Assembly: GCF_003416895.1 (NCBI RefSeq)
Contig: NZ_QVIO01000005.1
Span: 1 to 64,000, forward strand
From: Duganella sp. BJB476
Lineage (GTDB): Bacteria > Pseudomonadota > Gammaproteobacteria > Burkholderiales > Burkholderiaceae_D
Length of the DNA: 64,000 nucleotides
Reading direction: 5' to 3'
The position numbers were made by a program, and so were the translations under genes. Below are positions 17,502-25,073 of the stretch, one piece after another (the stretch's first letter is position 1; every line of letters starts with the position of its first letter). The notes under the pieces were generated by a model. That model had not been told where the DNA came from. It saw only the letters and a list, made by a program, of their open reading frames with translations, and made no database searches.

Positions 17502-18674
17502 CTACTCGCTCTCGTTGCGGCCGAACAGGCGGTCGAACAGGCCTTTGCTCTCGGCCACCCGGCGCGCCGTCACCAGTTCCACCAGCTCGGCGAGGCTGCG
17601 CGCCACCGCGCTGCTGCGCGACAGCTGCAGCACCGGGATGCCCTGGTTGACCGAATCGGTGGCCGACAGATAATCGTTCGGCACGGTGTGCACCACCTCA
17701 GCGCCCAGCGCCTGCTCCAGGTCCATCAGCCGCAGCTTGCCGCCCTTTTCGTAGCGGTTGACGATCAGGCGGATACGCTCGCTCGGATAGCCCAGCGAGC
17801 GGAAGATGTCCAGCAGGCGGCGGCCGTCGCGGATGTCCGGCAGCGCCAGTTGCAGCACCGGGTGGATGGTGTCGGCCTGGTCCAGCGCGCGCAGCGAGAT
17901 GGCGTCGATCTGGCGGCCCACATCGAGCACGATGAAGTCGTAGTGCTGGCGCGCCACGCGCAGGATGGTGTCCATGTGCTCCGGCTTCATGTCGACCGCG
18001 TGATTGGGATCGTCGGCCGCCGCCAGCACGCCGAAGTTGGACGCCACGTGCACCAGGCAGGAATCGAGGAAGGAACCGTCCATGCGGCTGATCTGCGCGC
18101 AGATGTCGGACAGCGTCATCGCCGGCTTCTGGTCCGACACATACAGCGTGGCGTCGCCGAACTGGCCATGCAGGTCGATCAGCAGCACCTTCTTGTCGGC
18201 CAGCGCGGCCAGCGCGTAGCCGAAGTTGGTCGACAGGAAGGTCGCGCCGCTGCCGCCCTTGCAGGAGATGAAGGCCAGCACCTTCCCCTCGCGCATCTGG
18301 CTGACGCCGGCCGCCACTTCGATGCGGCTCATCGTTTCATGGAAGGCGCTGTGCACCAGCGGCAGCTGCAGCACTTCGCGTATGCCGGCGCGCATGGCGC
18401 GGATCAGCAGGTCCTGCTGCGGCTCGCGCGTCAGCAGCATGAAGGAGGAGGATGGATACAGCTTGCTCAGGCGCTCGACCAGCTCCGCCTCGTCCGGCGC
18501 CACATCGCTGGCGTCGACGATCACCAGCTCCGGCAGCTCCGGCAGCTGGCGTTCCACCGCATCGCGCAGGCCGTTGCGCGACGCCACCAGCTGCACGGCG
18601 GGCATGCGCGCGGAGCCTTGCGCGGCGACTTCGGCGTGCAACAGGCTGTCCCTGCTGATCATCAGTGCTTTCAT
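17502..18674 (-). CDS. tadZ: Tad pilus positioning protein TadZ/CpaE
   Basis: A 390-residue ParA/MinD-related protein. The N-terminal 130 residues form an atypical receiver-like domain; the C-terminal AAA part has FISCKGGSGATFLSTN. Compared with the classic deviant Walker A box KGGVGKT, the first lysine is present but the second is alanine, as known for several TadZ proteins. TadZ places the Tad apparatus at a cell pole or site. The protein is cytoplasmic and membrane-associated. The gene lies between the small lipoprotein and tadA. Confidence 0.9.
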   Translation of the reverse strand: MKALMISRDSLLHAEVAAQGSARMPAVQLVASRNGLRDAVERQLPELPELVIVDASDVAPDEAELVERLSKLYPSSSFMLLTREPQQDLLIRAMRAGIREVLQLPLVHSAFHETMSRIEVAAGVSQMREGKVLAFISCKGGSGATFLSTNFGYALAALADKKVLLIDLHGQFGDATLYVSDQKPAMTLSDICAQISRMDGSFLDSCLVHVASNFGVLAAADDPNHAVDMKPEHMDTILRVARQHYDFIVLDVGRQIDAISLRALDQADTIHPVLQLALPDIRDGRRLLDIFRSLGYPSERIRLIVNRYEKGGKLRLMDLEQALGAEVVHTVPNDYLSATDSVNQGIPVLQLSRSSAVARSLAELVELVTARRVAESKGLFDRLFGRNESE

Positions 18675-18683
18675 GGTCGCTCC

Positions 18684-18962
18684 TCACTTGGCGCCGCTGA
18701 CGCCGATGGTAAATGCCGACGGCTGCGGCGCGGGATCGCTGCTGGCCTTTTGGTAGCGCTCAAAAACGGCGTGCGCGGCGCGGCCGTCCATGCCGGCCAC
18801 CGGGTCGCGGTTGCGGCCGGCGTCGGCGTCGATCACCTGCTGCGCCAGCGTGGCGCGGGCGACGTCGCCGAAGTGCCGATCCCATTGCGGCGTGGTGGGC
18901 GTGAATGGCAGGGCGCAGGAGGCCAGCGTGCATGCCAGCGGCAGGCTAAGTAGGTATCGCAT
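18684..18962 (-). CDS. Small CpaD-like pilus lipoprotein
   Basis: A 92-residue lipoprotein with the lipobox LASC (residues 12-15). The mature part has FGDVARATLAQQVIDADAG and MDGRAAHAVFERYQKA, a pattern shared with the C-terminal region of CpaD-type or TadG-linked lipoproteins in betaproteobacterial Tad loci. It probably helps assemble or anchor the secretin in the outer membrane. The start is the ATG at 18962, where the signal peptide begins; the longer frame overlaps the secretin gene. It sits between secretin and tadZ. Confidence 0.65.
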   Translation of the reverse strand: MRYLLSLPLACTLASCALPFTPTTPQWDRHFGDVARATLAQQVIDADAGRNRDPVAGMDGRAAHAVFERYQKASSDPAPQPSAFTIGVSGAK

Positions 18963-18975
18963 CGTCGTATCCCGT

Positions 18976-20481
18976 TTATTTGTGCTCGGTACTCTGGGCC
19001 GGAGGCCCTTCCATGCGCCCTTCGAGGAAGAGCTGGGCGCGGCTCGGTGTGGTGACACTGTCGGTCGGCAGCTGGTAGTTCGGCGGCAGTGGCTTGACCA
19101 GGTGCGGCGTCACCACGAACAGCAGCTCGGTGCGGTCCTGCTGGAAGTCGCTGCTGCGGAACAGCGCCCCCAGCACCGGCAGCTCGCCCAGCACCGGCAG
19201 GCCGTGGATGTTGGTGGTCTGGGTGTTGCGGATCAGGCCACCGATGGCGAAGCTCTGGCCGTCGAACAGTTCCACCGTGGTGGCGGCGCGGCGCGTGGTA
19301 ATCAGCGGCAGGATGGCGCCGCCGGAGAAGCCGGCTGCCGAGATGCCGATGCCCTCGCGCGACAGCTCCGACACCTCCGGCGCCACGCGCAGGTTGATGC
19401 GGCCGCCGGCCAGCACGGTGGGGGTGAAGTGCAGGCCGATGCCGAACTCCTTTTCCTCCAGCGTGATCTTGTTGTTGTCCTGCGCGACCGGGATGAAGAT
19501 CTTGCCGCCCGCCAGAAAGCTGCCTTCCTGGCCGCTGATGGCCATCACCGTCGGCTCGGCCAGGATGCGCACCAGGCCATCCTGCTTTTCGGCCGAGATG
19601 CCGACGTGGTTGCCCGTGGCCTTGCCGCCGCTGAGCAGGCCTTTCAGCGTGCCGCTGATGAAGTTCGACGCCAGCGTGGTGCTCCAGCTGCCGCCGCCAA
19701 AGCTCAGCGACAGCCCGGTCTCCAGTTTGTCCAGCAGCGTCTTGGAGACCTCGGCGATTTTCACTTCCAACATCACCTGCTGCGGCGCGCCGACGTTGAG
19801 GAAGTTGACGATGCGCGCGGCGCCGCCGGCCGCCGATGCCGATGCCGGCGGCGTTGGCGTCGCCGCGCCGCCCTTGTCGCCCTTGGCCGCCTCCAGCGCC
19901 TGCGCCGGACGCCGCACAAATGCGGCCGCCAGCTCCAGCACGCGGGCGGCGGTCTGCGCGTCGTCGACCGTGCCGCTGAGGACCAGCGTATCGCCGGCGG
20001 CGCTGACCTGGATGTCTTTTTGCGTGGGCATCAGCGCGGCCAGCGCGCTTTGCAGCGCCACCGGATCGACGCCGACCACCACCTCGATAACATTGCATAC
20101 GCCGCTGCGGCCCCGCACGATCATATTGCTGCTGCCGATGTCGACGCCAACCACATACAGCGTGTCCGGCGCCACCAGCATCGCCTGCAGCACGGCAGGA
20201 TTGCCGACGCTGCGCGCCTGCACCGCTTCCGGCATGCGCATCAGCGTCGACTTGCCCAGCGCGAGCGTCAGGCTGCCCGGCGTGGCGGCCTGGCCGCTGC
20301 ACCGCAGGTTTCCGGTGTCGCGACCCTGCACTGGCTGCGCCGCCTCCGTCCCGGCGCGGACGGGGGCGGCGCCGGACGGCGCCACAGCCGGCACGGCTGC
20401 GGAGGGCAGTGCGGCGGCGATGGCGGCCGGCCCGAAGCTAGCCATCGCCAACAACAGCGCCGCGCGTCGTAGCGTCGTCAT
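18976..20481 (-). CDS. cpaC: Tad secretin RcpA/CpaC
   Basis: A 501-residue secretin. A signal peptide leads, followed by an N-terminal BON-like or pilus-type domain (PDTLYVVGVDIGSSNMIVRG), a region with VSAAGDTLVLSGTVDDAQTAARVL, and the C-terminal secretin domain with TLEEKEFGIGLHFTPTV and the closing LPVLGALFRSSDFQQDRTEL motif. It forms the outer-membrane ring through which the Flp pilus passes. A proline/alanine-rich linker follows the signal peptide. Confidence 0.92.
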   Translation of the reverse strand: MTTLRRAALLLAMASFGPAAIAAALPSAAVPAVAPSGAAPVRAGTEAAQPVQGRDTGNLRCSGQAATPGSLTLALGKSTLMRMPEAVQARSVGNPAVLQAMLVAPDTLYVVGVDIGSSNMIVRGRSGVCNVIEVVVGVDPVALQSALAALMPTQKDIQVSAAGDTLVLSGTVDDAQTAARVLELAAAFVRRPAQALEAAKGDKGGAATPTPPASASAAGGAARIVNFLNVGAPQQVMLEVKIAEVSKTLLDKLETGLSLSFGGGSWSTTLASNFISGTLKGLLSGGKATGNHVGISAEKQDGLVRILAEPTVMAISGQEGSFLAGGKIFIPVAQDNNKITLEEKEFGIGLHFTPTVLAGGRINLRVAPEVSELSREGIGISAAGFSGGAILPLITTRRAATTVELFDGQSFAIGGLIRNTQTTNIHGLPVLGELPVLGALFRSSDFQQDRTELLFVVTPHLVKPLPPNYQLPTDSVTTPSRAQLFLEGRMEGPPAQSTEHK

Positions 20482-20488
20482 GGGCGGC

Positions 20489-21325
20489 TCACAAGCATTC
20501 CTGCGTGCGCTGCACGCCGGCGATCACGCCGACGCAGGCGCGGGCACGCGGCGCGGCCTGCGCCAACTGCGCGCGCGGCTTGGCGACGGCGGCGGGCGTC
20601 TCCGCCGGCGGCGCCACCGGCGGCCTGGCGATGCCGAGCAAACTGGTCTTGGTCGCGCCGCCCGTCACGCCCGGACGCGGATCGACCTGGTTGCGCAGCA
20701 CCAGCGACAAGGTGCCCACGCTGCGCGCCAGGTCGATGTTCTCGGCCTGCGCCGGCGTCACCTCCAGCGTGACGGCGTTGACCACGCGCGGCTTGGTTTC
20801 GTCGCGTCCCACTTCCTGCGCCACTGCCAGCACCAGTATCCGTTCCAGCACGATCTTGGAAATCGCGTTCTCGTTGCCGGTGGCGGCGGCCTGCGTGTTG
20901 ACGAGGATGTCGACAAAATTCCCCGGCAGCGCAAAGCCGGCCACGCCCACCACGTCATTGACGCGCACCGTGATGGCCCGCTTGCCTTCCGAGATCAGCG
21001 CCGACAAGCCGCCCAGCGTGCCGGCCGGCGCCAGCTTGGCCTCGCTCAAAGGCTCGTCGCGCAGCACGCTGGTTTTCAGCACGCGTCCCACCAGCTTGGA
21101 GCCGTCGCGGATGGCGCCGCGAGGCAGGTTGTCGGCTGGCCAGTCGATCGCCTTCAACATCTCAGGCGTCAGCCGCTGGCCGAGGTTCACATCGGTGGCG
21201 GCGACAATGATCTTGTTGGCCGATGCCGGCGTCTGGCGCAGCAGCCAGCGCGAGGCCAGCACCACCGCCACCAGTCCCAGTACGATGGCCAGCGCCATCA
21301 TCATCAGTGCGCGACGGTTGTTCAT
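20489..21325 (-). CDS. cpaB: Flp pilus assembly protein CpaB/RcpC
   Basis: A 278-residue protein with one N-terminal membrane helix (LMMMALAIVLGLVAVVLASR) and a SAF domain (NKIIVAATDVNLGQRLTPEMLK), followed by the RcpC/CpaB domain (ALPGNFVDILVNTQ). It is a periplasmic or inner-membrane pilus assembly factor that probably binds peptidoglycan or the secretin. The C-terminus carries a proline/alanine-rich tail with two cysteines. Its start overlaps the stop of the AAA ATPase gene (ATGA). Confidence 0.9.
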   Translation of the reverse strand: MNNRRALMMMALAIVLGLVAVVLASRWLLRQTPASANKIIVAATDVNLGQRLTPEMLKAIDWPADNLPRGAIRDGSKLVGRVLKTSVLRDEPLSEAKLAPAGTLGGLSALISEGKRAITVRVNDVVGVAGFALPGNFVDILVNTQAAATGNENAISKIVLERILVLAVAQEVGRDETKPRVVNAVTLEVTPAQAENIDLARSVGTLSLVLRNQVDPRPGVTGGATKTSLLGIARPPVAPPAETPAAVAKPRAQLAQAAPRARACVGVIAGVQRTQECL

Positions 21326-22686
21326 GCTATGTGCCGTTGCAGTTGGTCGATGGCGTCGGCCGGCGCCGCAACGCCGGTGGCGAACATGCTGATCCAGGCT
21401 TGCTCCAACGTCTCCACGCTGACGCGCGCGGACTCGCCGAGGAAGCCGGCGAAATCATTGATGCGGCCGATGATCTCGCGAGGGTAGCAGGCCAGCAGCG
21501 GCAGGCCGGCGCCTGCATGCAGCTCTTCGATCAGGTAGCGCAGCGCTGCCTCGTCGAACGCCACGCCGGCGGCTACGCACTGTTGGCGAAACAAGGTGCG
21601 GTAGTTGGCCACATCCAGCGGCCCGACCGGAATCTTGTAGCCGACCCGGCGCAACGCCGGCGCGTCCAGCAGCGCCTCCGGCGCCAGGCTGGTGGCGAAC
21701 ACCAGCTGCATGCGGCACGGCACACTGAAGTGATAGCCGCCGGCCAGCGCCAGCTGGCTGCGTTCCAGTTCCCGCGCCTGCGAGAAGCGGTTCAGCAGAT
21801 CGGCGGCAGCCATGCGCTGCCGGCCCAGGTCATCGACGATCAGCAAGCCGTTGTTGGCCTTCAGCTGCGGCGGCGAGCGATAACAGCCGCTATGGCTGTC
21901 CGCCTGCAGCTCCAGCATGTCGGCACTCAGGTCGGCGTCCAGCGCCACCACGGGCCGCGCGCATAGCACCCAGCGCGGATCGCTGCTGCGGCGTTCCTGC
22001 GCCTGCCGCAGCTGGCGCAGATGCGGCGGCGCCGGCGCGCGGTGCACCAGCGCGTCGTAGACCTGGATGATCTCCTGCCCCACCACCAGCGCATGCGGCA
22101 CCGCGATCACGCCTTGCAGCAGGTCCCCCAGCCGGCGCGCCAGCACCGACTTGCCGCTGCCCGATGGACCATGCAGCAGCACCGTGCGGCCCGCATGCAT
22201 GGCCGCGCCCAGCATGCGCTGCACGGCGGGGCTGAGGAAGTCGTCGGCGAATTCGGCGGCCAGTTCTTCGGCACATAGCTGCGGCGCCTGGCCGGCCTGG
22301 CGTTCGACCACGGCGCGGTAGGCATCCAGCGTCACCGGCGCCGGGCCGACGTAGGGGCTGCGGTCCATCCAGGCGCTGGTGCGCAGGCGGCCGGCCGACG
22401 TCAGCTGGTACTGCACGTCAATGTCCGACTCGCCGCGCCAGGCCACTTCGACCACATGCTCGGCCACCATGAACTCCAGCGCTTCGCGCAGCACATTGAT
22501 CGACAGGTGCAGCCGCGTGGTCAGCACCGGCAGGTGGATTTTTCCGTTGATGAAGATGGTCTTGGCGATCAGTTCGACGATGATCTGTTGCGACAAGCCG
22601 CTGTCGCGCACCGTCTTGGGCTGGGCCGGCAACAGCTCGGCGGGATCGGCATGGATGGCGGTGGAAGGCGATTCTACGGCGAGCAT
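21322..22686 (-). CDS. AAA ATPase embedded in the Tad operon
   Basis: A 454-residue protein with a Walker A motif (HGPSGSGKSVLARRLGDLL, about residue 172) and a Walker B-like GLLIVDDLGRQ. The N-terminal 150 residues look like a winged-helix or regulatory part (LVAEHVVEVAWRGESDIDVQYQLT). It belongs to the 'ATPase with chaperone activity' type seen in Tad loci of Burkholderiales but is not one of the canonical Tad proteins TadA-TadG. Its role could be remodelling of the secretin or of TadZ complexes, which is speculation. It overlaps cpaB by four bases, so it belongs to the operon. Confidence 0.75.
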   Translation of the reverse strand: MLAVESPSTAIHADPAELLPAQPKTVRDSGLSQQIIVELIAKTIFINGKIHLPVLTTRLHLSINVLREALEFMVAEHVVEVAWRGESDIDVQYQLTSAGRLRTSAWMDRSPYVGPAPVTLDAYRAVVERQAGQAPQLCAEELAAEFADDFLSPAVQRMLGAAMHAGRTVLLHGPSGSGKSVLARRLGDLLQGVIAVPHALVVGQEIIQVYDALVHRAPAPPHLRQLRQAQERRSSDPRWVLCARPVVALDADLSADMLELQADSHSGCYRSPPQLKANNGLLIVDDLGRQRMAAADLLNRFSQARELERSQLALAGGYHFSVPCRMQLVFATSLAPEALLDAPALRRVGYKIPVGPLDVANYRTLFRQQCVAAGVAFDEAALRYLIEELHAGAGLPLLACYPREIIGRINDFAGFLGESARVSVETLEQAWISMFATGVAAPADAIDQLQRHIA

Positions 22687-22786
22687 GGCGATCTCCAGCG
22701 GTGGAATTAGTTACGTTGAGGAATCAAGTCTATCGGCCCACGTTTTGTGGATATTGACGCGCAGCAAATTCGTGGCTAGCAAGCGA

Positions 22787-23317
22787 TTAGCGATGTGCGA
22801 ACGCCAGCATCGCCATGGTGGCCAGCGCGATCGCCAGGCCATAGGGAATGCCGCCGACGCTGGCGCCCGGCGCCAGCGGCACCGCTTGCAAGGGCATGCC
22901 CAGGCTGCGCAGCAGCAGCGGTTTGCAGATCGTCACCACGTTGCGCCAGCCGTCGCGCCAGCGGCCGTTAAACAACAGCATCAGCAGGCCCATCAAGCCG
23001 CCGATCAGCGTGGCCAGCACCGCCACCTTCAGCGCCATCAGCGGCCCGACGAAGCTGCCGACCATGGCCATCAGCTTGACGTCGCCGGCGGCCATGCCGC
23101 GCAGCAGATACAGGGGCAGGAATAAAAAAAGGCCGGCCACGCTGCCGGCCACCCATTGCGTCAGCGGCGCCCAGTGCTGGTTACCCAACATGTGCAGCAT
23201 CAATGCCAGCAGCAGGCCGCTGAGGATCAGCACATTCGGGATCTTGCGCAAGGCCAGATCGGTCACGGCCGCCTGCGCAACCAGGCAGATCAATATCACT
23301 TCGATCGCATTCAACAT
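22787..23317 (-). CDS. cpaA: Prepilin peptidase TadV/CpaA
   Basis: A 176-residue membrane aspartyl protease of the GxGD type with about five membrane helices. The first catalytic Asp is in VTDLALRKIPN and the second in GMAAGDVKLMA. The second site reads A-A-G-D and not the usual G-x-G-D, while the catalytic Asp is kept. TadV cleaves the Flp leader peptide. The flp gene lies immediately upstream, and the AAA ATPase 100 bp downstream. Confidence 0.88.
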   Translation of the reverse strand: MLNAIEVILICLVAQAAVTDLALRKIPNVLILSGLLLALMLHMLGNQHWAPLTQWVAGSVAGLFLFLPLYLLRGMAAGDVKLMAMVGSFVGPLMALKVAVLATLIGGLMGLLMLLFNGRWRDGWRNVVTICKPLLLRSLGMPLQAVPLAPGASVGGIPYGLAIALATMAMLAFAHR

Positions 23318-23335
23318 GACGGTCTCTCCGATGAA

Positions 23336-23367
23336 AGGCTTTCCAGCCGACTACGGCTGGAAAGCCT
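23336..23367. terminator. Perfect 14-bp intercistronic hairpin between flp and cpaA
   Basis: AGGCTTTCCAGCCG (23336-23349) and its exact complement (23354-23367) enclose a four-base loop. It follows the flp stop codon by five bases on the minus strand. The T-run after it is weak, so it probably attenuates rather than fully ends transcription, keeping pilin mRNA far more abundant than the assembly genes. Confidence 0.7.
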
Positions 23368-23372
23368 GCTGC

Positions 23373-23552
23373 TTAAGGCACGGTGATCTTGGCCGCGATG
23401 TTGGTGAACGCGGCGAGCAGTGCCGGCCCCAACAAGACAAAGGCGGCGCTGACCGCCGTTACCATCGTCGCCGCGATCAAGCCATATTCAATGGCGGTAA
23501 TCCCGTCTTCGTCGTGCGCAAACACCTTTGCAGCTGCAATAAGCGAGTTCAT
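23373..23552 (-). CDS. flp: Flp/Fap-type pilin
   Basis: A 59-residue type IVb pilin too short for many gene callers. The protein begins MNSLIAAAKVFAHDEDG, with prepilin cleavage expected after Gly17, followed by ITAIEYGLIAATMV, which has the Glu at mature position 5 and the Tyr at 6 that define the Flp motif. The rest is a hydrophobic helix and a short tail. A strong ribosome site (AAGGAGTAAATC) precedes the ATG. It is the major subunit of the Tad pilus and stands first in the operon. Confidence 0.93.
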   Translation of the reverse strand: MNSLIAAAKVFAHDEDGITAIEYGLIAATMVTAVSAAFVLLGPALLAAFTNIAAKITVP

Positions 23553-24017
23553 GATTTACTCCTTGGATTAAGTCAAAAAAGTACCCCTGGCGCGGTTGGC
23601 GGACTATCAAATCGCCAGTGCCCTGCCATTAAGGCCTACTATACGGATCGGAGTTTTCCGAGAGTTGACGTGACGCAAGTTTTCCATGCGGCATTTATTT
23701 TACGGGTATGATGAAAATGTGCGTGCGAAGCACACTTCACGGCTGGCTTATGTCAAACTGCATCAGTTTCCCGGCCGATAAGCTGGAAGGGCTGTTCCAG
23801 CTGTCGGAAAAAGGTCGCATACAGTTGCAAGGAATGTTTTTTTTCGCACACATGAATTGCCTTGATTGCAAAAAGCTATTATCCTGCTTAGCTGTTCTTT
23901 GGAAAGGCCCCGTGTTGCAGCTTCACTGTGCGCCTGACTATCAAAGAGATTGGCTTGATAGGCGTGAACCAAACGTGGCTAGACACAAGGTTGTGTGATT
24001 ATTTTCCAGAGAAGAAA
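23553..24017. other. Divergent control region between flp and the GGDEF gene
   Basis: This 465-bp stretch is richer in AT than its neighbours and should hold the flp promoter (minus strand) and the diguanylate cyclase promoter (plus strand). Two short open frames (23708-23998 plus, 23763-23972 minus) lack ribosome sites and recognisable sequence and are left out. I looked for a GEMM c-di-GMP riboswitch and did not find one. Confidence 0.5.
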
Positions 24018-25061
24018 ATGGATTCCCTACTGAAACACATGGTGGACATGACCGGCCACCGCGATCACACGATGCTCGACATCTCCGTGATCTCGGCGGT
24101 GCAGGAGCTTGCCCGCGCCAGCCAGGCCCGCGTACTGACGCTGGCCACAGTCAGGGGCAAGACCTTCGTGCGGCCGCGCGCCATCATCTGCGCCGGCGAA
24201 GCGGCGCGCATGGTCGATACCACGGACCTGCACAATCCCGGCGAACCCATCGAGAACTTCCCGGCCCTGGCCCACTGCATCGCCACCCACGAATCGGGCG
24301 CCGACGTCGCCAACGAGGCGGGCGAGCACACGCTGTGGCTGCCAATCTGGCTGGGCGACAAGGCCGACACCTGCCTGGAAATCGTCAACCCGACCCCGTA
24401 CACCAGCGACACCATCCACGTCATCGGCGGCATCGTCAGCGTCTACCGCAACTTCCAGAACTTGCTGGACTACAGCGAACGCGATTCGCTGACCGGCCTG
24501 CTCAACCGCAAGACCTTCGACGACCAGCTGGCCAAGATGCTGGCCGCCAGCACCGAGCAGGATGCCCTCACCTTGCCGGGCGAGCCGGAGCGGCGCAGCC
24601 ACCACGAGCAGGAAAAGCAATGGCTGGCGGTGGTCGATGTCGACCATTTCAAGCACGTTAACGACCGTTTCGGCCATTTATACGGCGATGAGGTCCTGAT
24701 CCTGATCGCCAACCTGCTCACCTCCTCGTTCCGCGCGCAAGACCGCGTATTCCGTTTCGGCGGCGAGGAATTCGTCGTACTGCTGCGTTCGACCACCTTG
24801 GACAACGCCAAGAAGATCATCGACCGCTTCCGCATGAACGTGGCGTCGCATGATTTCCCACAAGTGGGCAAGGTGACTGTGAGTGTGGGGTTTGTCAGCA
24901 TCAGCGCGCTGGAGGCGCCGGTGATCATCCTGGGACACGCCGATCAGGCGCTGTACTACGCGAAAAGCCACGGCCGCAACCTGGCCTGCCACTACGACGA
25001 GCTGGTCGATGGCGGTATGTTGCAAGCCATCGAATCCAACGATACCGCCGAGTTCTTCTAA
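24018..25061 (+). CDS. Diguanylate cyclase (GGDEF)
   Basis: A 347-residue cytoplasmic diguanylate cyclase. The N-terminal half is a GAF-like sensor fold (FVRPRAIICAGEAARMVDTTD; LWLPIWLGDK), and the C-terminal half has DSLTGLLNRKTF, DHFKHVNDRFGH and the active-site signature GGEEF at residues 248-252. RAQD at 239-242 is an intact inhibitory I-site five residues before it. The start with MDSLLKHMVDM is preferred over the longer frame (30 more codons), because AGAGAAGAAA precedes it. Its HD-GYP neighbour is convergent. Together with the adjacent flp operon, a role in pilus-based attachment is plausible. Confidence 0.9.
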   Translation: MDSLLKHMVDMTGHRDHTMLDISVISAVQELARASQARVLTLATVRGKTFVRPRAIICAGEAARMVDTTDLHNPGEPIENFPALAHCIATHESGADVANEAGEHTLWLPIWLGDKADTCLEIVNPTPYTSDTIHVIGGIVSVYRNFQNLLDYSERDSLTGLLNRKTFDDQLAKMLAASTEQDALTLPGEPERRSHHEQEKQWLAVVDVDHFKHVNDRFGHLYGDEVLILIANLLTSSFRAQDRVFRFGGEEFVVLLRSTTLDNAKKIIDRFRMNVASHDFPQVGKVTVSVGFVSISALEAPVIILGHADQALYYAKSHGRNLACHYDELVDGGMLQAIESNDTAEFF

Positions 25062-25073
25062 AAACCCCCGGCC

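Noticed and set aside
23708..23998. 96-codon frame between flp and the cyclase
   Set aside because: No ribosome site or recognisable family; overlaps a likely promoter region.
23553..24017. Possible GEMM c-di-GMP riboswitch
   Set aside because: The conserved GEMM core sequences and pairing pattern could not be found by eye.
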